DNA from: a virus
Length of the DNA: 61,305 bases
IMG/VR virus record: IMGVR_UViG_3300037296_000138
Span: 1 to 61,305 of that record
Strand: one strand, 5' to 3'
Below are positions 43,501 through 51,760 of the stretch, piece by piece (position 1 is the stretch's first letter; every line of letters starts with the position of its first letter). A program made the translations under genes and the position numbers. The notes beneath the pieces are model-generated. The model saw nothing but the letters and a program-made list of their open reading frames with translations. It had not been told where the DNA came from and did not search any database.

Positions 43501-45804
43501 GGCTTTGCCGGCAGGAGAATTGTTGATCTTGTCTGCAGCTTCCTGAGAGATCTTCACCTTCAGGTCAGCGACTTTGTTGATCTCACGAGCCAAGTCACCG
43601 GCCAGCTTCAGGTTACGAGCAGCATCATCTGTGAGGGTGATCTTCCCCTGCACACGCTGGTCCATGATGATGTCGATCAAGTATGGGTTCACACCACCCG
43701 GGTTGGCCACAGACATCGACTGGGCTTCACGCACGACGTCAGGAGTAACCTCTGGCAGGTCATCTGGGTCTTGGTTCATCTGAGCTTCTTGCGCAGCCAC
43801 CAGAGCCGAAATGAATTTCGGGTTCTGAGAGATCGCCATGAGCTCTTCTTTGACGTTCAGCATCTTCATCTTGATAGGAGAGTCATCAGGCATAGATGCG
43901 ATTTCTGCCGGCAGATCCGCCACAGCAAATGCAGACAGCTTCATCACTTCGTCAAACAGATAGAGCGCAGCGCTTTGGTTCTCGGCAGGGGACAGCTTAC
44001 CAGCGTCGATAGCATTGACGATGTTACCCATCCGGTTGATCCGGTCAGTTGGCTGAGTTGGGTTACCATCACCCTCATCTTCGATGATCGAGATCTTTGA
44101 CACCGCGGCAGGAATTGCAGCGACTTCATCTTCAGCCATAGTAGTGATCGCCATCAGCTCATTGGAGATCACCTCCTTGCGCGCCTTCAGCTCAGGACTG
44201 TCTGGCTTGATCCCGTTGTCGAGGTCTTCCGACACCTTCGCGCGCAGAGCATCAAACGTATCATTGACGTTAGTCCGCACCGAACGAATACGCTCGGTGG
44301 TAGCCTTATCGCCGACAGTGCTCTGATCATCCCAGCCTTTACGGATGTTCTCCATGCGCTTGTCTACAGCCTGGCCCGCACGCTGTGCTGCAGCCTTGCT
44401 CACGTCGGTCACGATCTCAGCAGCCAGTCCTGAGCCCTGAGTTACGCCTGCCATCCCCAGGCCGCCCACAGCGCCCTCTACGAAGGCTTCACCGACACCA
44501 TCCATTGCAGACCGGCCATCATTGGCATTCTCGATCACAGCACGGTTAGTCGACAGCTCGCCTGTGGCTCCCTGATAGGCTTCCTCGAGGGTCTCACCAG
44601 CGATAGCCTTCAGGGCTCCAGTCTTGGAACCAACAGCGAATGGCGCCGCTTCAAACTTAGACATGGCAGCACCACCCAGCAGGGCGGGGCCGAATTGTTT
44701 AACGGCACCGGACATACCAGTCTCGCCGGCCAACTCGTTACGGGCACCTTCTGGGGTCTCACCGTTCTCGATCAGCTGACGATACCGTGGCGAATTCACG
44801 GCCAGGTCTTCATGGCTCATAGCCAGGATCTCTTGAGCCGCCTGGGTGTAAACCCCGGAGGATTCAGTTCCGGCAATTGCAGCGGCTACCGCGGGGCGCA
44901 CATACTGCTGCTGGGTTGCCACTTTAGCAGCCAGGCTTTGCTCTGCAGTGACCAGTCGGCTACCCATCTTGATAGCAGTCTTCTTGGCTAGATTTGCAGC
45001 GATAGCAGATGGAGCCAATGAACCAAGGCCACCGGCAGCGGTCTGCATGGCATTGCTAGGGTTGTCGATTGTAGAACCAAGCATATCCATCACGCCACGG
45101 CCGAAACCTTCGAACGAGGCTTCCATCTCCGATTTGCCGGATGTCAGGGACTTGTCAGACTCAGTGGTTGCACGGTTCTCGTTGGCATCCAGCGCATCCA
45201 TCAGTTGCTGGCTTTCAGTATTCTGACGGGTGCCTTCGGACTGGCTATCTAGGAACGCACCGCTCACAGCAGCAGTAGCCTTGGCAATCTGGGTGCCGGC
45301 CTTGTCTGACAGGATGCCTACACCAGCTGCAGCGATACCGCCGGCAGAGTTGATTGCCCCACCAACAATAGATGCCGAGGTATCCATTGCCAGATCTTCA
45401 AAGCTGACTTCGGTATTCAGGGTGTCATCAAAATCGCGCTCAGCCTCAAACATACGCCAGTTCTGATCAGCAATCTCTTTGCCATATTTACCGACCAGCT
45501 CAGCATAATTCATTTCGCTCTGGTCACGCACAAACTGAGCACCACCCAGATCATTACCATTCCGCTTTGCAGCAACCACTGTCCGCATGAAATCTGGTTC
45601 AGCAAACATCTTGCGAGCCATCTCAACATCTTGTGCTTGGTTCTGCTGGGGGGTGGGAGCGGGCACATTCACCTTGGCAGCGGCGGCCCGGGCGATAGGG
45701 GAACCATCAGAGAAATCTGACAGATTGACTCCAACCAGCGGCTGCGGTGCAGGTGCAATACCCAGAGCTTTACCAATTTGGTCGAAATCAGATGCGTCAG
45801 ACAT
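34576..45804 (-). CDS. Virion RNA polymerase (N4 gp50-like), 3742 aa
   Basis: The N4-like hallmark protein is carried in the capsid and injected to read early genes. The single-subunit polymerase core is identifiable: SKVG-R1645 followed by FGPQNSK (the TxxGR...PQ element), motif A AD1786GKTDG, motif B R1891-x3-K1895-x7-Y1903-G, and motif C VFD2166GV. Spacings (141, 117 and 263 residues) are close to those in the N4 mini-polymerase. An Ala/Lys/Glu-rich linker lies at residues about 968-1068. Two HExxH motifs flank the core: H1186-EFQ-H and H2467-ELV-HATTMH. The remaining N- and C-terminal parts are large, helical and unassigned; in N4 the C-terminal part is needed for packaging. Start 45804 has GGAG; a TTG 5 codons earlier is less likely. 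Confidence 0.93.
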   Translation of the reverse strand: MSDASDFDQIGKALGIAPAPQPLVGVNLSDFSDGSPIARAAAAKVNVPAPTPQQNQAQDVEMARKMFAEPDFMRTVVAAKRNGNDLGGAQFVRDQSEMNYAELVGKYGKEIADQNWRMFEAERDFDDTLNTEVSFEDLAMDTSASIVGGAINSAGGIAAAGVGILSDKAGTQIAKATAAVSGAFLDSQSEGTRQNTESQQLMDALDANENRATTESDKSLTSGKSEMEASFEGFGRGVMDMLGSTIDNPSNAMQTAAGGLGSLAPSAIAANLAKKTAIKMGSRLVTAEQSLAAKVATQQQYVRPAVAAAIAGTESSGVYTQAAQEILAMSHEDLAVNSPRYRQLIENGETPEGARNELAGETGMSGAVKQFGPALLGGAAMSKFEAAPFAVGSKTGALKAIAGETLEEAYQGATGELSTNRAVIENANDGRSAMDGVGEAFVEGAVGGLGMAGVTQGSGLAAEIVTDVSKAAAQRAGQAVDKRMENIRKGWDDQSTVGDKATTERIRSVRTNVNDTFDALRAKVSEDLDNGIKPDSPELKARKEVISNELMAITTMAEDEVAAIPAAVSKISIIEDEGDGNPTQPTDRINRMGNIVNAIDAGKLSPAENQSAALYLFDEVMKLSAFAVADLPAEIASMPDDSPIKMKMLNVKEELMAISQNPKFISALVAAQEAQMNQDPDDLPEVTPDVVREAQSMSVANPGGVNPYLIDIIMDQRVQGKITLTDDAARNLKLAGDLAREINKVADLKVKISQEAADKINNSPAGKASNKDPVVSKTWLEVRDEIMVEGSERKSSKGKKVNGRSISDFHSDIIQSLIAKGKPIKNRFGEMVTAKDSLEHLGMFAQSHMNKVAAINESVRSGDKVRFSNLSPDGIMLPKDHKSAGVIQVHKNSPGSIELAKGIYVEAMALVSMYNNLNAMFGDLNGKPLGDLVPLSDVINVGVRLDSSSINRVATQGKPGSSTPSADTANKNAEQAAADAAAFAAKTKAESEAKKAASDKAVADKKAADDKAAEEKAAADKAKADAEAEAEAKAKAEAEAAALKAKPRAKGKKGRAAAAAEAAQFQADLKAKRTAAKDEAEATPAEPVVNPVIAKFQERLKGKKTKLVVETRKGSMAAYSPSRQTISVDLDKIEADYNAGMTYLDGNGETTSDQKAVVFEQMDVEHFKKFMKDSGLNTYIEFIIEHEFQHVRQINNGEVYPKNLMDPAAIAMERDANKAAFKAIGYEPVLLDQDSIEIDMTTIPLVKTNGISKFIRAFKMTDKSKSTITDFVKPVAGFLGLLAADETINDQTKKVAENIINKHVPQIIKDMNMRLNAKWNSESKDTVRDILKQEGDESNLTRLRTAQIFNVETGMYDQRLIEQAALAAVHWATNATSKSFQNAERIAKSFGIQENQVTESLINAINSGVSVVNAKEELGRIIMEFWGVTADDSVTMSDTMGIAHSVAAEMIFVMQKRGNLLTEERYPMPSRIDGKKTFGELTMINPQTDENVKNAEMLGNGVDIIRRIATPGADPRFFFDRIPNKDTKSQKRNKFSMLSAFEKKVKNNVRSIEYRVNQPMFALMDAMGKGRYNRLLGSIDLTEDKLKRMNKNHLRSVTGKNMSNEMGFNNVMLQHKALMDHAEMAGKDPSEVKIFYDYYFSKVGRLMMEGFGPQNSKHAREIFVSTDAILDMTDENGEAAGDFWMTVAQSSGLVKTEKVYRDDAIATVREKIYEEFGDGIAAIQEWQAEGGEMSDAIYARIEAVVGNNTSDKTIHSLIAVAQYEAAKITGGEALSKFAHNLSIEADGKTDGPINAMVHFMAGMFTTDQLELLAKGGLFFNKKNRTLNEHVQTVDKSDLYQHAAVKLGELLTNQRDVLAQNPKIAPVNEAMIRFLEKFGEVTFDGDEMIIGRGILKNPLTIKVYGSGAQGINNNVADALMGEIYAQMSDLGELRVTNPKATLKDLPIFENYPEIMEDLQTLTSNVVYKVEGSWKSFSNQKGLSISDMGDVVNFQFNKDQTDQFSGLVKNLFTNSMVEAIDDMMGATIGTTKMIQQATQIQGAVLIEKFARAIDEETAAQRKSGKLLPSEILSKADYDRILLSLQEFAPIIENDDQSIHLGLSEMKNSQYSISRGLNGEYRQEVSLAAPSDPGVAASPNLVQNRGDGLMINNIYAGDNFPAKSLPVFDGVELAANMMKEYGYLINEAVTKGWLTNPAQDASDSFQAFLRIGGHKNIQSAQAIETLIGTFKEYDGTEMLRDTLVRLKAARATLVGTTGTKGSDAVQTAQAKYDVIEAELVELGQNAFEKLIVELGEELKYNATSIQARKNVMKQLGFSVDHMASTETPHTHEGRWIRKPDGEELVYEMNVMYQKELRKLTKEATLVQNPSTKFTKLIEEFGNKVEDTSIVQMDGATLLKMLESEGSSLNDQQKKVLKAIRKSVDWDMSIVFGSKADLREVSGNPDLELGQMDMGTNTMWVSNISAETVLHELVHATTMHKVYNYYMNPETLSKQDRDAVRRLEVLMDEFMRFDPEIASPREGIIIRNVQNQIAEALDNESLTEYEQATVALNEFMAWTLTNQNLINITEKTVVRNPMAQLVGKTLELMRRLMGFEKRDMWSNILFNTNVLASTKIGKGNLQVDASMTLNQTLGGFNPANNERLSKMIFNYRTKLAGRLKSKDAIIKDEAKVYLKQSVETVDRLAAAGFAMTMQEKQAFMMIQANLQANLEIDSTSMLRVQKIYDEFLENQDYTVFMENEASEVDDEHVRAQTLFNALTLLDKNSSNKEGVSNLLTSFVALSQTNEKLRAVLEKIDMPKALDVDTTSVDGFLTSVANSGMTALGMSIDEGTKNKNVSAALDKLAVKLSSLEDQAENYVLAKSQEMLSRGDGKASLALQTATEWVGSFSDRKAQSAKNVATKSLYQSAGLVAALLNKERGALLGKEVISLTNDSNMWKPMRDMIGEIIGITDENASVYLLVDKVKAQVSAVRQAFRETLPKIFKSKFKGKVSEGQWTAMFKAMGQSDLAALRGYQVSSLMKMIKTPAVLATEISSMEGKLKALVPAAIFKEYQRKGGELADHMMGKGSSVNQLRNANAISMLLNEKLEKKAIDLSDDTIVDLIDKLVSLYALDRLSTNERKMMSDLIENESEALEFMVHYLDTLRTAEHAKINTVEAELNGWKGHIPSESQGGLSLVLAKDSEHSTMMQRGYTKLRAHNSIGSSYAADKRSYYFSSVAGRNTYSQGIMQTVQTSVNGVDPLTGRTLGSLTAGSVLGKEAGHLNDRIKMTNKQGIVEGAMLPVFGQGGVVVAYEFGVDNDVLVSMNKNTNLGEMIGAWAGRQNEEKLAQEYNEMLVDRSLEIMLKDQKDKRMGEYIWLNNPKMKDAVYRDSWAAVPIEMQNYIKENYPDGKFMVRKDMIDNIVGYRDPSVADAFTGDTRMDERVASAIRDTTTVMFGANAFKYLVTAEKTVQTAVTVAKQTIVIRSVFVPAMNAASNILQLVASGVDPVFIAKGTRTKLVEIDAYLKNVQKIIELDAEIAASTNLPHVLKRLEARKTALQDANSRMSIHPLIEAGAFSTISEGVTDVDEALTQGKYVDWLEAAVAKMPDGVQVVGKNLLLTKDTALFQGLSKAVQYGDFVAKAIYYDHLIQKKGKTADEALIEVFSEFVNFNLLPGRTRTYAEKMGATWFWAFKIRSMKVARRMIIDNPARALMSTFLFPMVTPDIGIGSPITDNFASVWAGGRLDGSIGLSMLERAPSLNPWYNLFN

Positions 45805-45824
45805 AGGGGGATTCTCCAAAAGAT

Positions 45825-45847
45825 CAGGGGGACACTAAGCCCCCCTG
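45825..45847 (-). terminator. G-rich hairpin before the virion polymerase gene
   Basis: CAGGGGG and CCCCCTG pair perfectly (7 bp, 9-nt loop). It lies between the lysozyme-like gene and the virion polymerase gene. Similar G/C-run hairpins occur at 51733 and 53480. Confidence 0.5.
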
Positions 45848-45893
45848 TGTTTCACCACCTCTATATCAAAGGCACCTATTGATGCCAGAGAGA

Positions 45894-48341
45894 TTATTGG
45901 CCCAAGTCTGGCAGCGCATTAACCATTTGATAGCGCATACCCAGTTCAATACGGGTATCTGCCATGATCCGATCAGCCACTTCTTTCTTCAGTGCTGCAC
46001 CTTCAGCTGGTGTTTTAACCTGCAACGCTTTGGTCAGTAGAGTTTCATCCTGTTGGATGTAATTCTGAGCTGCTTCCAGTGCTGCCTGACGAGGTGCGGC
46101 TACCGCGGCAGATTGAGCTTGTGCTGCTGCGTCAAAAGCTGTTGCACCCGGGGCAACTGCATTGCTGCCCCCACCCGGACGAGCTGTTGTCCCAGCACTC
46201 CGAGACATAGGCCCAGCCCACAGGTCGAGGTTCATCATACCCTCTGCACCAGGGTTACTTGCAGAACGGTTAGAACCATCCACCGCGGCATCTCCCGACG
46301 GTGCAGCTTGGGGAGAAAGAGGAGCCATACCAGGGACATTACGATCCGTGACGGTCTCCATCATCTTGTTCCAGGTCTGCTCGGCATGGCCGATGTCTTT
46401 CGACTGACCATTCATCTGATAGTCTTTGTTGCCAAAGCCATCGACGTTGATCCGCTGCATGCTGGTGTCAAAGTCAGACCGCAGAGCATCCATTGTCGAA
46501 GTGATCCGACCTGCTTCACCCTGAATCCGGGATGCATTCTGAACTGCTTCTGGAGCATACAAACGCGAACCACGCTTGATAGCTTCTTCAACATCCATCT
46601 CAATTTTGCTGGCGCCGAAGATGTTCTCTGCTGGTATCCAGGTGTCAGCGCCCTTCATCGTATCAGCGATCAGCTGCTTCGCATCTGCTTCAGTGATCTG
46701 CACACCGTCAGCACGCAGACGTTCTGTGACCGAGCTCACAGCATCAACGATGTCACCGGGGTCGTTATACAGCTTATCGCCGTAGACTTCTTTCATCTGC
46801 AGACCCAGATCTACTGGGTTCTCAGTGTCACCGTAGTTCTGCTGAGCCTGGCTCTGAGCCCGGAGCGTTTCGTTGGAGCCAACCGAGCTGTTCATCTGGG
46901 CAGTAAAGTCGTCAATGACTTGCTGACCTTCAGCCATACCTGGAACAGAATATGGATTGCTGTTCACACCTGGGACGTTGCCGGCCAGTGTATTTGGTTT
47001 CTCTAGGATCCCATATGCCAGATCTTTAGCCTGAGCATTCAGCCCAGAATTGGCAATTACCGCACGGCGCTCTTCATCATTGATCGCATTGCCGAAGCCC
47101 TGATCAATGAGGTTCTGTGCAGCTTTACCATCGTCGATACCCTGCAGCTCGGTTTCCCAACCAATTTGAGCGCGCTGCTGAGCGATCTCTTGGGTCCGGT
47201 TTGCATCACGCGTGTCGATGCCAGTGTCCCATGCATTGAAGACATCGTCGTTCATGGCTTTGACTTGGGCAGGCGTGATCATAGCACCTTTGGGGATGTT
47301 GATCTTACCAGCAAATTCACCAGTGCCCTGACGTGTTCCAGTCTGTCCCGGGGCAACACCACCGCTCGTCCCACCAAAGCGAGACAGCATCGAGTTGGCT
47401 GTAGCAAAGCGTTCAGCTGCTTCGCCCTCGTTTGGCTTGTTATACCCGGCAAATTTCCATGCTTCGTTCATCATCTGCTGAGCTTCTTCGACGCTCTTAG
47501 CACCCTCTAAACGACGGATCAGGTCTGGATCTTCTTGCATGAAATACGAGGCTTGTGCCTGTGGAGACATGTCCCCACCGGTATACGCCACCATATCGGT
47601 ATAGCGTTTGTCACGCAGCGACATGTAGCCGCCAGAGGTTCCCTCTACGCCGCTCTCGCTTGGATCAGACCATGTGCGATTGCCATTCTTTGGGTCGAAC
47701 CCACTCTCACGCTGGACCGTGGCAGCCACGGCCGCCAGACCAAACGGGTTAGTCAGACCACCTTTTTGGACAGTCCCCATGAAGCCGTTGAACGTATCCC
47801 CATGCTGAACCTGGCCCCCTGCTTGACCCATAGGGTTACCGCCAAAGCCGTAATTTCCACCTCGAGCATTGATGTCAGCATCGTTGAACTGACCGGCCAA
47901 CGGATACATATCGTCTTCAGACTGGATATTCCGATCATGGGTCTGCTGTGTCCGACCATCCTGCGTGCGCAGCATGTCAGCCTGGGTGTTACGGTAACCG
48001 ATCTGTGATCCCGTGTTGTTGTTGTTCATCCGAGCCGTGTCCATGTCCATGCCACGGCCACGAGTGCCCATGATGGTTGCCATAGCTTCAGGCGTGATGT
48101 TATTCGGATCGATCTTCATTGCAGCCAGAGCTGCAGCTGCTTCCTCATCCGATCCTACATTTGCCAATGGCAACAGCGCCCCATTGCTGAGGCGTTGCTT
48201 CTGGCGTTCTCCGGCACGGCCTAGGCCGCCGGACAGTGTGCCCATGGCCTGTTGCCAAGCATCACCGGCTCCAGCCATCAAGCGAGCAGACGCAGAGAAA
48301 TCTGGGGCTGCTACTTGGTTCCAATTCAGTCGATCGACCAT
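45894..48341 (-). CDS. Virion protein with tail-lysozyme-like domain (815 aa)
   Basis: AGGAGAA precedes the ATG. Residues about 180-320 look like a phage tail lysozyme (lysozyme-like fold): an 'AAVAATVQRE212SGFDP' helix with the catalytic-type Glu, then SGGYMSLRD and a helical end. Gly/Asn/Gln-rich flanks and a low-complexity region near residues 690-760 separate it from an amphipathic C-terminus. By position it corresponds to the N4 internal virion proteins (gp51/gp52 region). It probably opens the peptidoglycan during DNA and polymerase entry; this is inference. Confidence 0.75.
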   Translation of the reverse strand: MVDRLNWNQVAAPDFSASARLMAGAGDAWQQAMGTLSGGLGRAGERQKQRLSNGALLPLANVGSDEEAAAALAAMKIDPNNITPEAMATIMGTRGRGMDMDTARMNNNNTGSQIGYRNTQADMLRTQDGRTQQTHDRNIQSEDDMYPLAGQFNDADINARGGNYGFGGNPMGQAGGQVQHGDTFNGFMGTVQKGGLTNPFGLAAVAATVQRESGFDPKNGNRTWSDPSESGVEGTSGGYMSLRDKRYTDMVAYTGGDMSPQAQASYFMQEDPDLIRRLEGAKSVEEAQQMMNEAWKFAGYNKPNEGEAAERFATANSMLSRFGGTSGGVAPGQTGTRQGTGEFAGKINIPKGAMITPAQVKAMNDDVFNAWDTGIDTRDANRTQEIAQQRAQIGWETELQGIDDGKAAQNLIDQGFGNAINDEERRAVIANSGLNAQAKDLAYGILEKPNTLAGNVPGVNSNPYSVPGMAEGQQVIDDFTAQMNSSVGSNETLRAQSQAQQNYGDTENPVDLGLQMKEVYGDKLYNDPGDIVDAVSSVTERLRADGVQITEADAKQLIADTMKGADTWIPAENIFGASKIEMDVEEAIKRGSRLYAPEAVQNASRIQGEAGRITSTMDALRSDFDTSMQRINVDGFGNKDYQMNGQSKDIGHAEQTWNKMMETVTDRNVPGMAPLSPQAAPSGDAAVDGSNRSASNPGAEGMMNLDLWAGPMSRSAGTTARPGGGSNAVAPGATAFDAAAQAQSAAVAAPRQAALEAAQNYIQQDETLLTKALQVKTPAEGAALKKEVADRIMADTRIELGMRYQMVNALPDLGQ

Positions 48342-48365
48342 TTTGCTATTCTCCTAGGCTGCCAA

Positions 48366-48941
48366 TTACAGCTTGTTCTCGTTGTAGTAGGCGTCGACTT
48401 CATCCATGCTGCGGCCCTCGGCCATGAATTCAGCTTGGGTCCGGCCCTGCAGAGTCGTGTTATAGCTCTGCTTCTCGTTCGCCAAGTTCTCCTGATAGGA
48501 GGCCTTGTTGAATGCCAGAGTTTCTTTGGCCAGCTTCGTCTGCTGCCAGGAGCTCCACAGAGAACCAATGGTAGCCAGGCCATCTGTGATTGTCCCGAGC
48601 CCATCAAAATTGAATGTGCCGTCGGAGTTCTTGAACATGTTGCCGTTTGACACAGCATCTGCTGGAGCCACAGGCGTGGTGGCAATAGGTGCCTGTGGTG
48701 CCTGAACACCCACACCAGCGATGTCAGTGCCAGAAGGCATCGTCAGAGCCTGGGGGGTCATTGCAGCCACAGGGTTGGGCATCGCCAGGTTTGCCCCAGC
48801 AGTCTGCCCCATGGAGAAGCCGCTCACACTCTGTGGCTGAGCAGTTCCCGCCATAGGCACAGCGCCCATATTGGCGGTTTGCATATTGCCGGTCCAGTTC
48901 TGCATCGCCATAGGGTCGACGTTACCATATCCGAGGTTCAT
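48366..48941 (-). CDS. Virion-block protein of unknown function (191 aa)
   Basis: AAGGATAC precedes the ATG. The N-terminal 100 residues are low complexity (Met, Gln, Pro, Ala, Thr), the C-terminal third is a charged helix. It lies between two structural genes and is likely a virion protein, possibly internal. Confidence 0.65.
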   Translation of the reverse strand: MNLGYGNVDPMAMQNWTGNMQTANMGAVPMAGTAQPQSVSGFSMGQTAGANLAMPNPVAAMTPQALTMPSGTDIAGVGVQAPQAPIATTPVAPADAVSNGNMFKNSDGTFNFDGLGTITDGLATIGSLWSSWQQTKLAKETLAFNKASYQENLANEKQSYNTTLQGRTQAEFMAEGRSMDEVDAYYNENKL

Positions 48942-48953
48942 AATCGTATCCTT

Positions 48954-51707
48954 CTATTCGCCGCCCTTCGGAAGCGTGAGGTTCATTTCGGTGTAATCAT
49001 AGATCATCGAGAAGCTTAAATCTATCATGTCTGAACCAACCATAGTGGTTCGATTGATGAAGTCCGTAGGGCTCTCATAATCATAGCGATCAGTGGCTTT
49101 GGTGAATAACATGGGATCCAAGACGATACCCGAGTTTAGAAATTCAGAAGTTAGCTTGTCGATCTCTTCCGATTGTTTCTCATATTCTTCCTTAGCTTCC
49201 GCCATGGCATCATATGTTTCGAGGATCTCTCCTCTTGCCCATGCTCCATAAGCGTTTGCTCCGACATTTGCCAGCTGCATGATGTTTTCCATTCGCATCA
49301 TAGAGCCCCAATTCATACCCAACTGACCGTTGGTTGCCATATTGGTTAGGCCGTTCATTGCAGCGAATGAGACAAAGGCAGCAATCACTCCACCCCATTT
49401 GGCGCCAAATAGCTTTGTGCTGATCGAGCTAATAATACTGGTCAGAACCATAGCAGCGATGGCATTCACCGCGGCACCTACAAGTAAGGCCGTGGTTCCA
49501 GATAAGCCTAGCGCACCACCCACGATGGTGTTGGCCCCTAGGATACCTCCAGTCACTGCGCCGGCAGGAGCAAAGTAAACCGTGATCACCGCCACAGCGA
49601 TCACCAGGATGATCTTGAAGATACCCTTCTGCCACCACTTTTGCTTCACCACCTGATAGCAGTTGAAGACGATCAGGACGTTTGTCGTCGTCAGCTGTGT
49701 CGAGGAGATGATGCTCATCTCACGCAGCGTGGGGTAGTGCAGTGGGATCACCAGACCAGATTCATCGCTGTCAGCCATAGCCTCCTTGGAGTCGATCGTT
49801 ACAAACTTGCCACCATAGACATAGTTCTGATGGATCAACCCACGGATAGTCAGCCGACGGTATGTGGTGTCGCTATCCTGGTAATACATATACATTACGT
49901 GAATAGCATTATCTTCAAACTTCTTTAGCATCCCGTCTAAGCCGCTGGTGCTTCCGATTTCATCCCGCCATTCATCGCTAGGACCATGGGAGATCCAGTA
50001 ATCACCCTGTTTGGCTCCGGACTTGCCTTTGCCGGTGAACAGCTCTTCGTTAATTGTGACCCAATTGATACGGACGTCATATGACTCTGTTCGACTATCC
50101 TTGGATTGAATTTGGATCGTGCTCACGACAGGCTCTGTCAGATTGATTTTAGACGGAGATGGTTCACCATAGCGTGTGCTATTCTCGTCAGCTTGTTGAG
50201 CCAACCAATCCTCGTAATCTGCCAACCGGTCAGCATGATTGTCTTTGTCAATAATGAACTGCTCATAGTCCTGTGTGCTGGTTGACTGAAAGGGGATCAG
50301 GTTCTTAAAGAACCGATACATGTATTCTTTACCTGCGTCGTCTTTGGCATTCAGAGACACCCCATATATCATATAAGCATAGTCGATATCGTCGATCGAT
50401 TCATTATCGTCGAGGTCATTCAGGATTTCGGTCATCGTATCACCAGTTGCTTTACGATAAGCAGCATTCACCTTCTCATAGAATTCCTCGTCATATTCTT
50501 CCATGGGATTAATAAGGTTCTCCCAAAAACTACCACCTGTTCCATTTGCAGCATCTCGAATGGAGCGGTTTTTAATCCGCAGTGGGATCATCGGGAAGAA
50601 TTCTTGAAGAGGATCTGAGGCGTCTACCTGCAGATCATTGATCGCTGTCCGGCTGCCACCCAGCTTGTAGACCATGATCTTATACTCGCCGACCCGCTGA
50701 TCAGGATAGACATAGTAGTAATCCTCCCGGACCTTATCCCGGTAGCCTAGTTCCTCAGTGGTGACCGTCGTCATTGTGGTCTTGATGGTTCCATCACCCA
50801 GGGTCTCATCGACACTTGTCACGACCTCTGTAGGCTTGGCCCAGGCCACGTTACGGATGCGGTAGGACTCGACGATGCTTCGAGGACGATCGCTGTTCTG
50901 TGTGCCCTCATACGTCGAGCCAGAGTAGATCTCCCGGGTGTTATCAAAGGTAACCTGGCTGGTGGTCACAGAGCTCGTGGTCTCATCAGGACGGCCATCA
51001 GAATACGTGATCAGCTCATCAGTGGTCTCGTTCAGATCCATGATGCCAGAGCTCGTAGAGACGCTCTCGGACAGGACGTATCCGGCCGGCACCGGCGGGA
51101 CACCCACACCGTCGTAGAACCAATCGCTCTCCACACCCTCAACCACAGCGGATTGCTCCTCGGGCTTAGAGAAATAGTAATAGGCGATCGCATAGTCTTT
51201 GTTCTTATTGTAGCCAGTTGCCGGAATCACTTCGGTGGTTGTGTCTTCATACTGGATCGTGATTTCAGAATTGGTCTCGGAGTAATCCGCAGTCCATTCT
51301 GTATTGATCAGATCAGGGTAATTTGCATAGATGTGTTTCTCAGCAAAATAGAAATAGTTCGCAGCCTCAATGAATGCTTTTTGAACCACAGTCGTTAGAC
51401 CGGTTGGTGCAGGAAATTCATCTTGAATTACAGAGCTGGGAATAGGGTAGCTGGAGCTGATCGAAGCTACCGGCATACCAATGTCATAATTATCTTTTGC
51501 CCAACGAAAGAACCGGCGCTGTTTCATGCCGGGGCCATTCAGGTGAGCATTGACGATTGTCTCGCCGAGTCCCTTATTTGGATCTCCACCTAGGATCGCA
51601 CCGATCGTAGTGGTCTTCAAATAGTTCGGCCGATTGTCTTCATCACCAGCTAGATTGTAGATTACCGAGGAAACGTAGGTGGTCTTTTTGCTGCTGAACA
51701 ATCCCAT
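48954..51707 (-). CDS. Large virion protein with membrane-like segment (N4 gp54-like, 917 aa)
   Basis: GAGAG precedes the ATG. Most of the protein is polar and Thr/Tyr/Asp-rich. Residues about 690-800 hold several hydrophobic, Ala/Gly/Val/Ile-rich segments able to span a membrane, followed by a helical tail. Position and size match N4 gp54, a virion component. Such segments in ejected proteins can form a channel in the host envelope; that role is inferred. Confidence 0.7.
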   Translation of the reverse strand: MGLFSSKKTTYVSSVIYNLAGDEDNRPNYLKTTTIGAILGGDPNKGLGETIVNAHLNGPGMKQRRFFRWAKDNYDIGMPVASISSSYPIPSSVIQDEFPAPTGLTTVVQKAFIEAANYFYFAEKHIYANYPDLINTEWTADYSETNSEITIQYEDTTTEVIPATGYNKNKDYAIAYYYFSKPEEQSAVVEGVESDWFYDGVGVPPVPAGYVLSESVSTSSGIMDLNETTDELITYSDGRPDETTSSVTTSQVTFDNTREIYSGSTYEGTQNSDRPRSIVESYRIRNVAWAKPTEVVTSVDETLGDGTIKTTMTTVTTEELGYRDKVREDYYYVYPDQRVGEYKIMVYKLGGSRTAINDLQVDASDPLQEFFPMIPLRIKNRSIRDAANGTGGSFWENLINPMEEYDEEFYEKVNAAYRKATGDTMTEILNDLDDNESIDDIDYAYMIYGVSLNAKDDAGKEYMYRFFKNLIPFQSTSTQDYEQFIIDKDNHADRLADYEDWLAQQADENSTRYGEPSPSKINLTEPVVSTIQIQSKDSRTESYDVRINWVTINEELFTGKGKSGAKQGDYWISHGPSDEWRDEIGSTSGLDGMLKKFEDNAIHVMYMYYQDSDTTYRRLTIRGLIHQNYVYGGKFVTIDSKEAMADSDESGLVIPLHYPTLREMSIISSTQLTTTNVLIVFNCYQVVKQKWWQKGIFKIILVIAVAVITVYFAPAGAVTGGILGANTIVGGALGLSGTTALLVGAAVNAIAAMVLTSIISSISTKLFGAKWGGVIAAFVSFAAMNGLTNMATNGQLGMNWGSMMRMENIMQLANVGANAYGAWARGEILETYDAMAEAKEEYEKQSEEIDKLTSEFLNSGIVLDPMLFTKATDRYDYESPTDFINRTTMVGSDMIDLSFSMIYDYTEMNLTLPKGGE

Positions 51708-51732
51708 AGGACACTCTCAAATGTAGGGTGGT

Positions 51733-51754
51733 GGGGAGGAGTTTCCCCCTCCCC
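51733..51754 (-). terminator. G-rich hairpin
   Basis: GGGGAGG pairs perfectly with CCTCCCC (7 bp) in the gap between two structural genes. No T tract follows, so it may be an RNA-processing or stability element. Confidence 0.45.
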
Positions 51755-51760
51755 TATTGA

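Noticed and set aside
43135-44100. Long plus-strand frames antisense to the virion polymerase gene
   Set aside because: All are shadows of one continuous 3742-codon gene with recognisable polymerase motifs.
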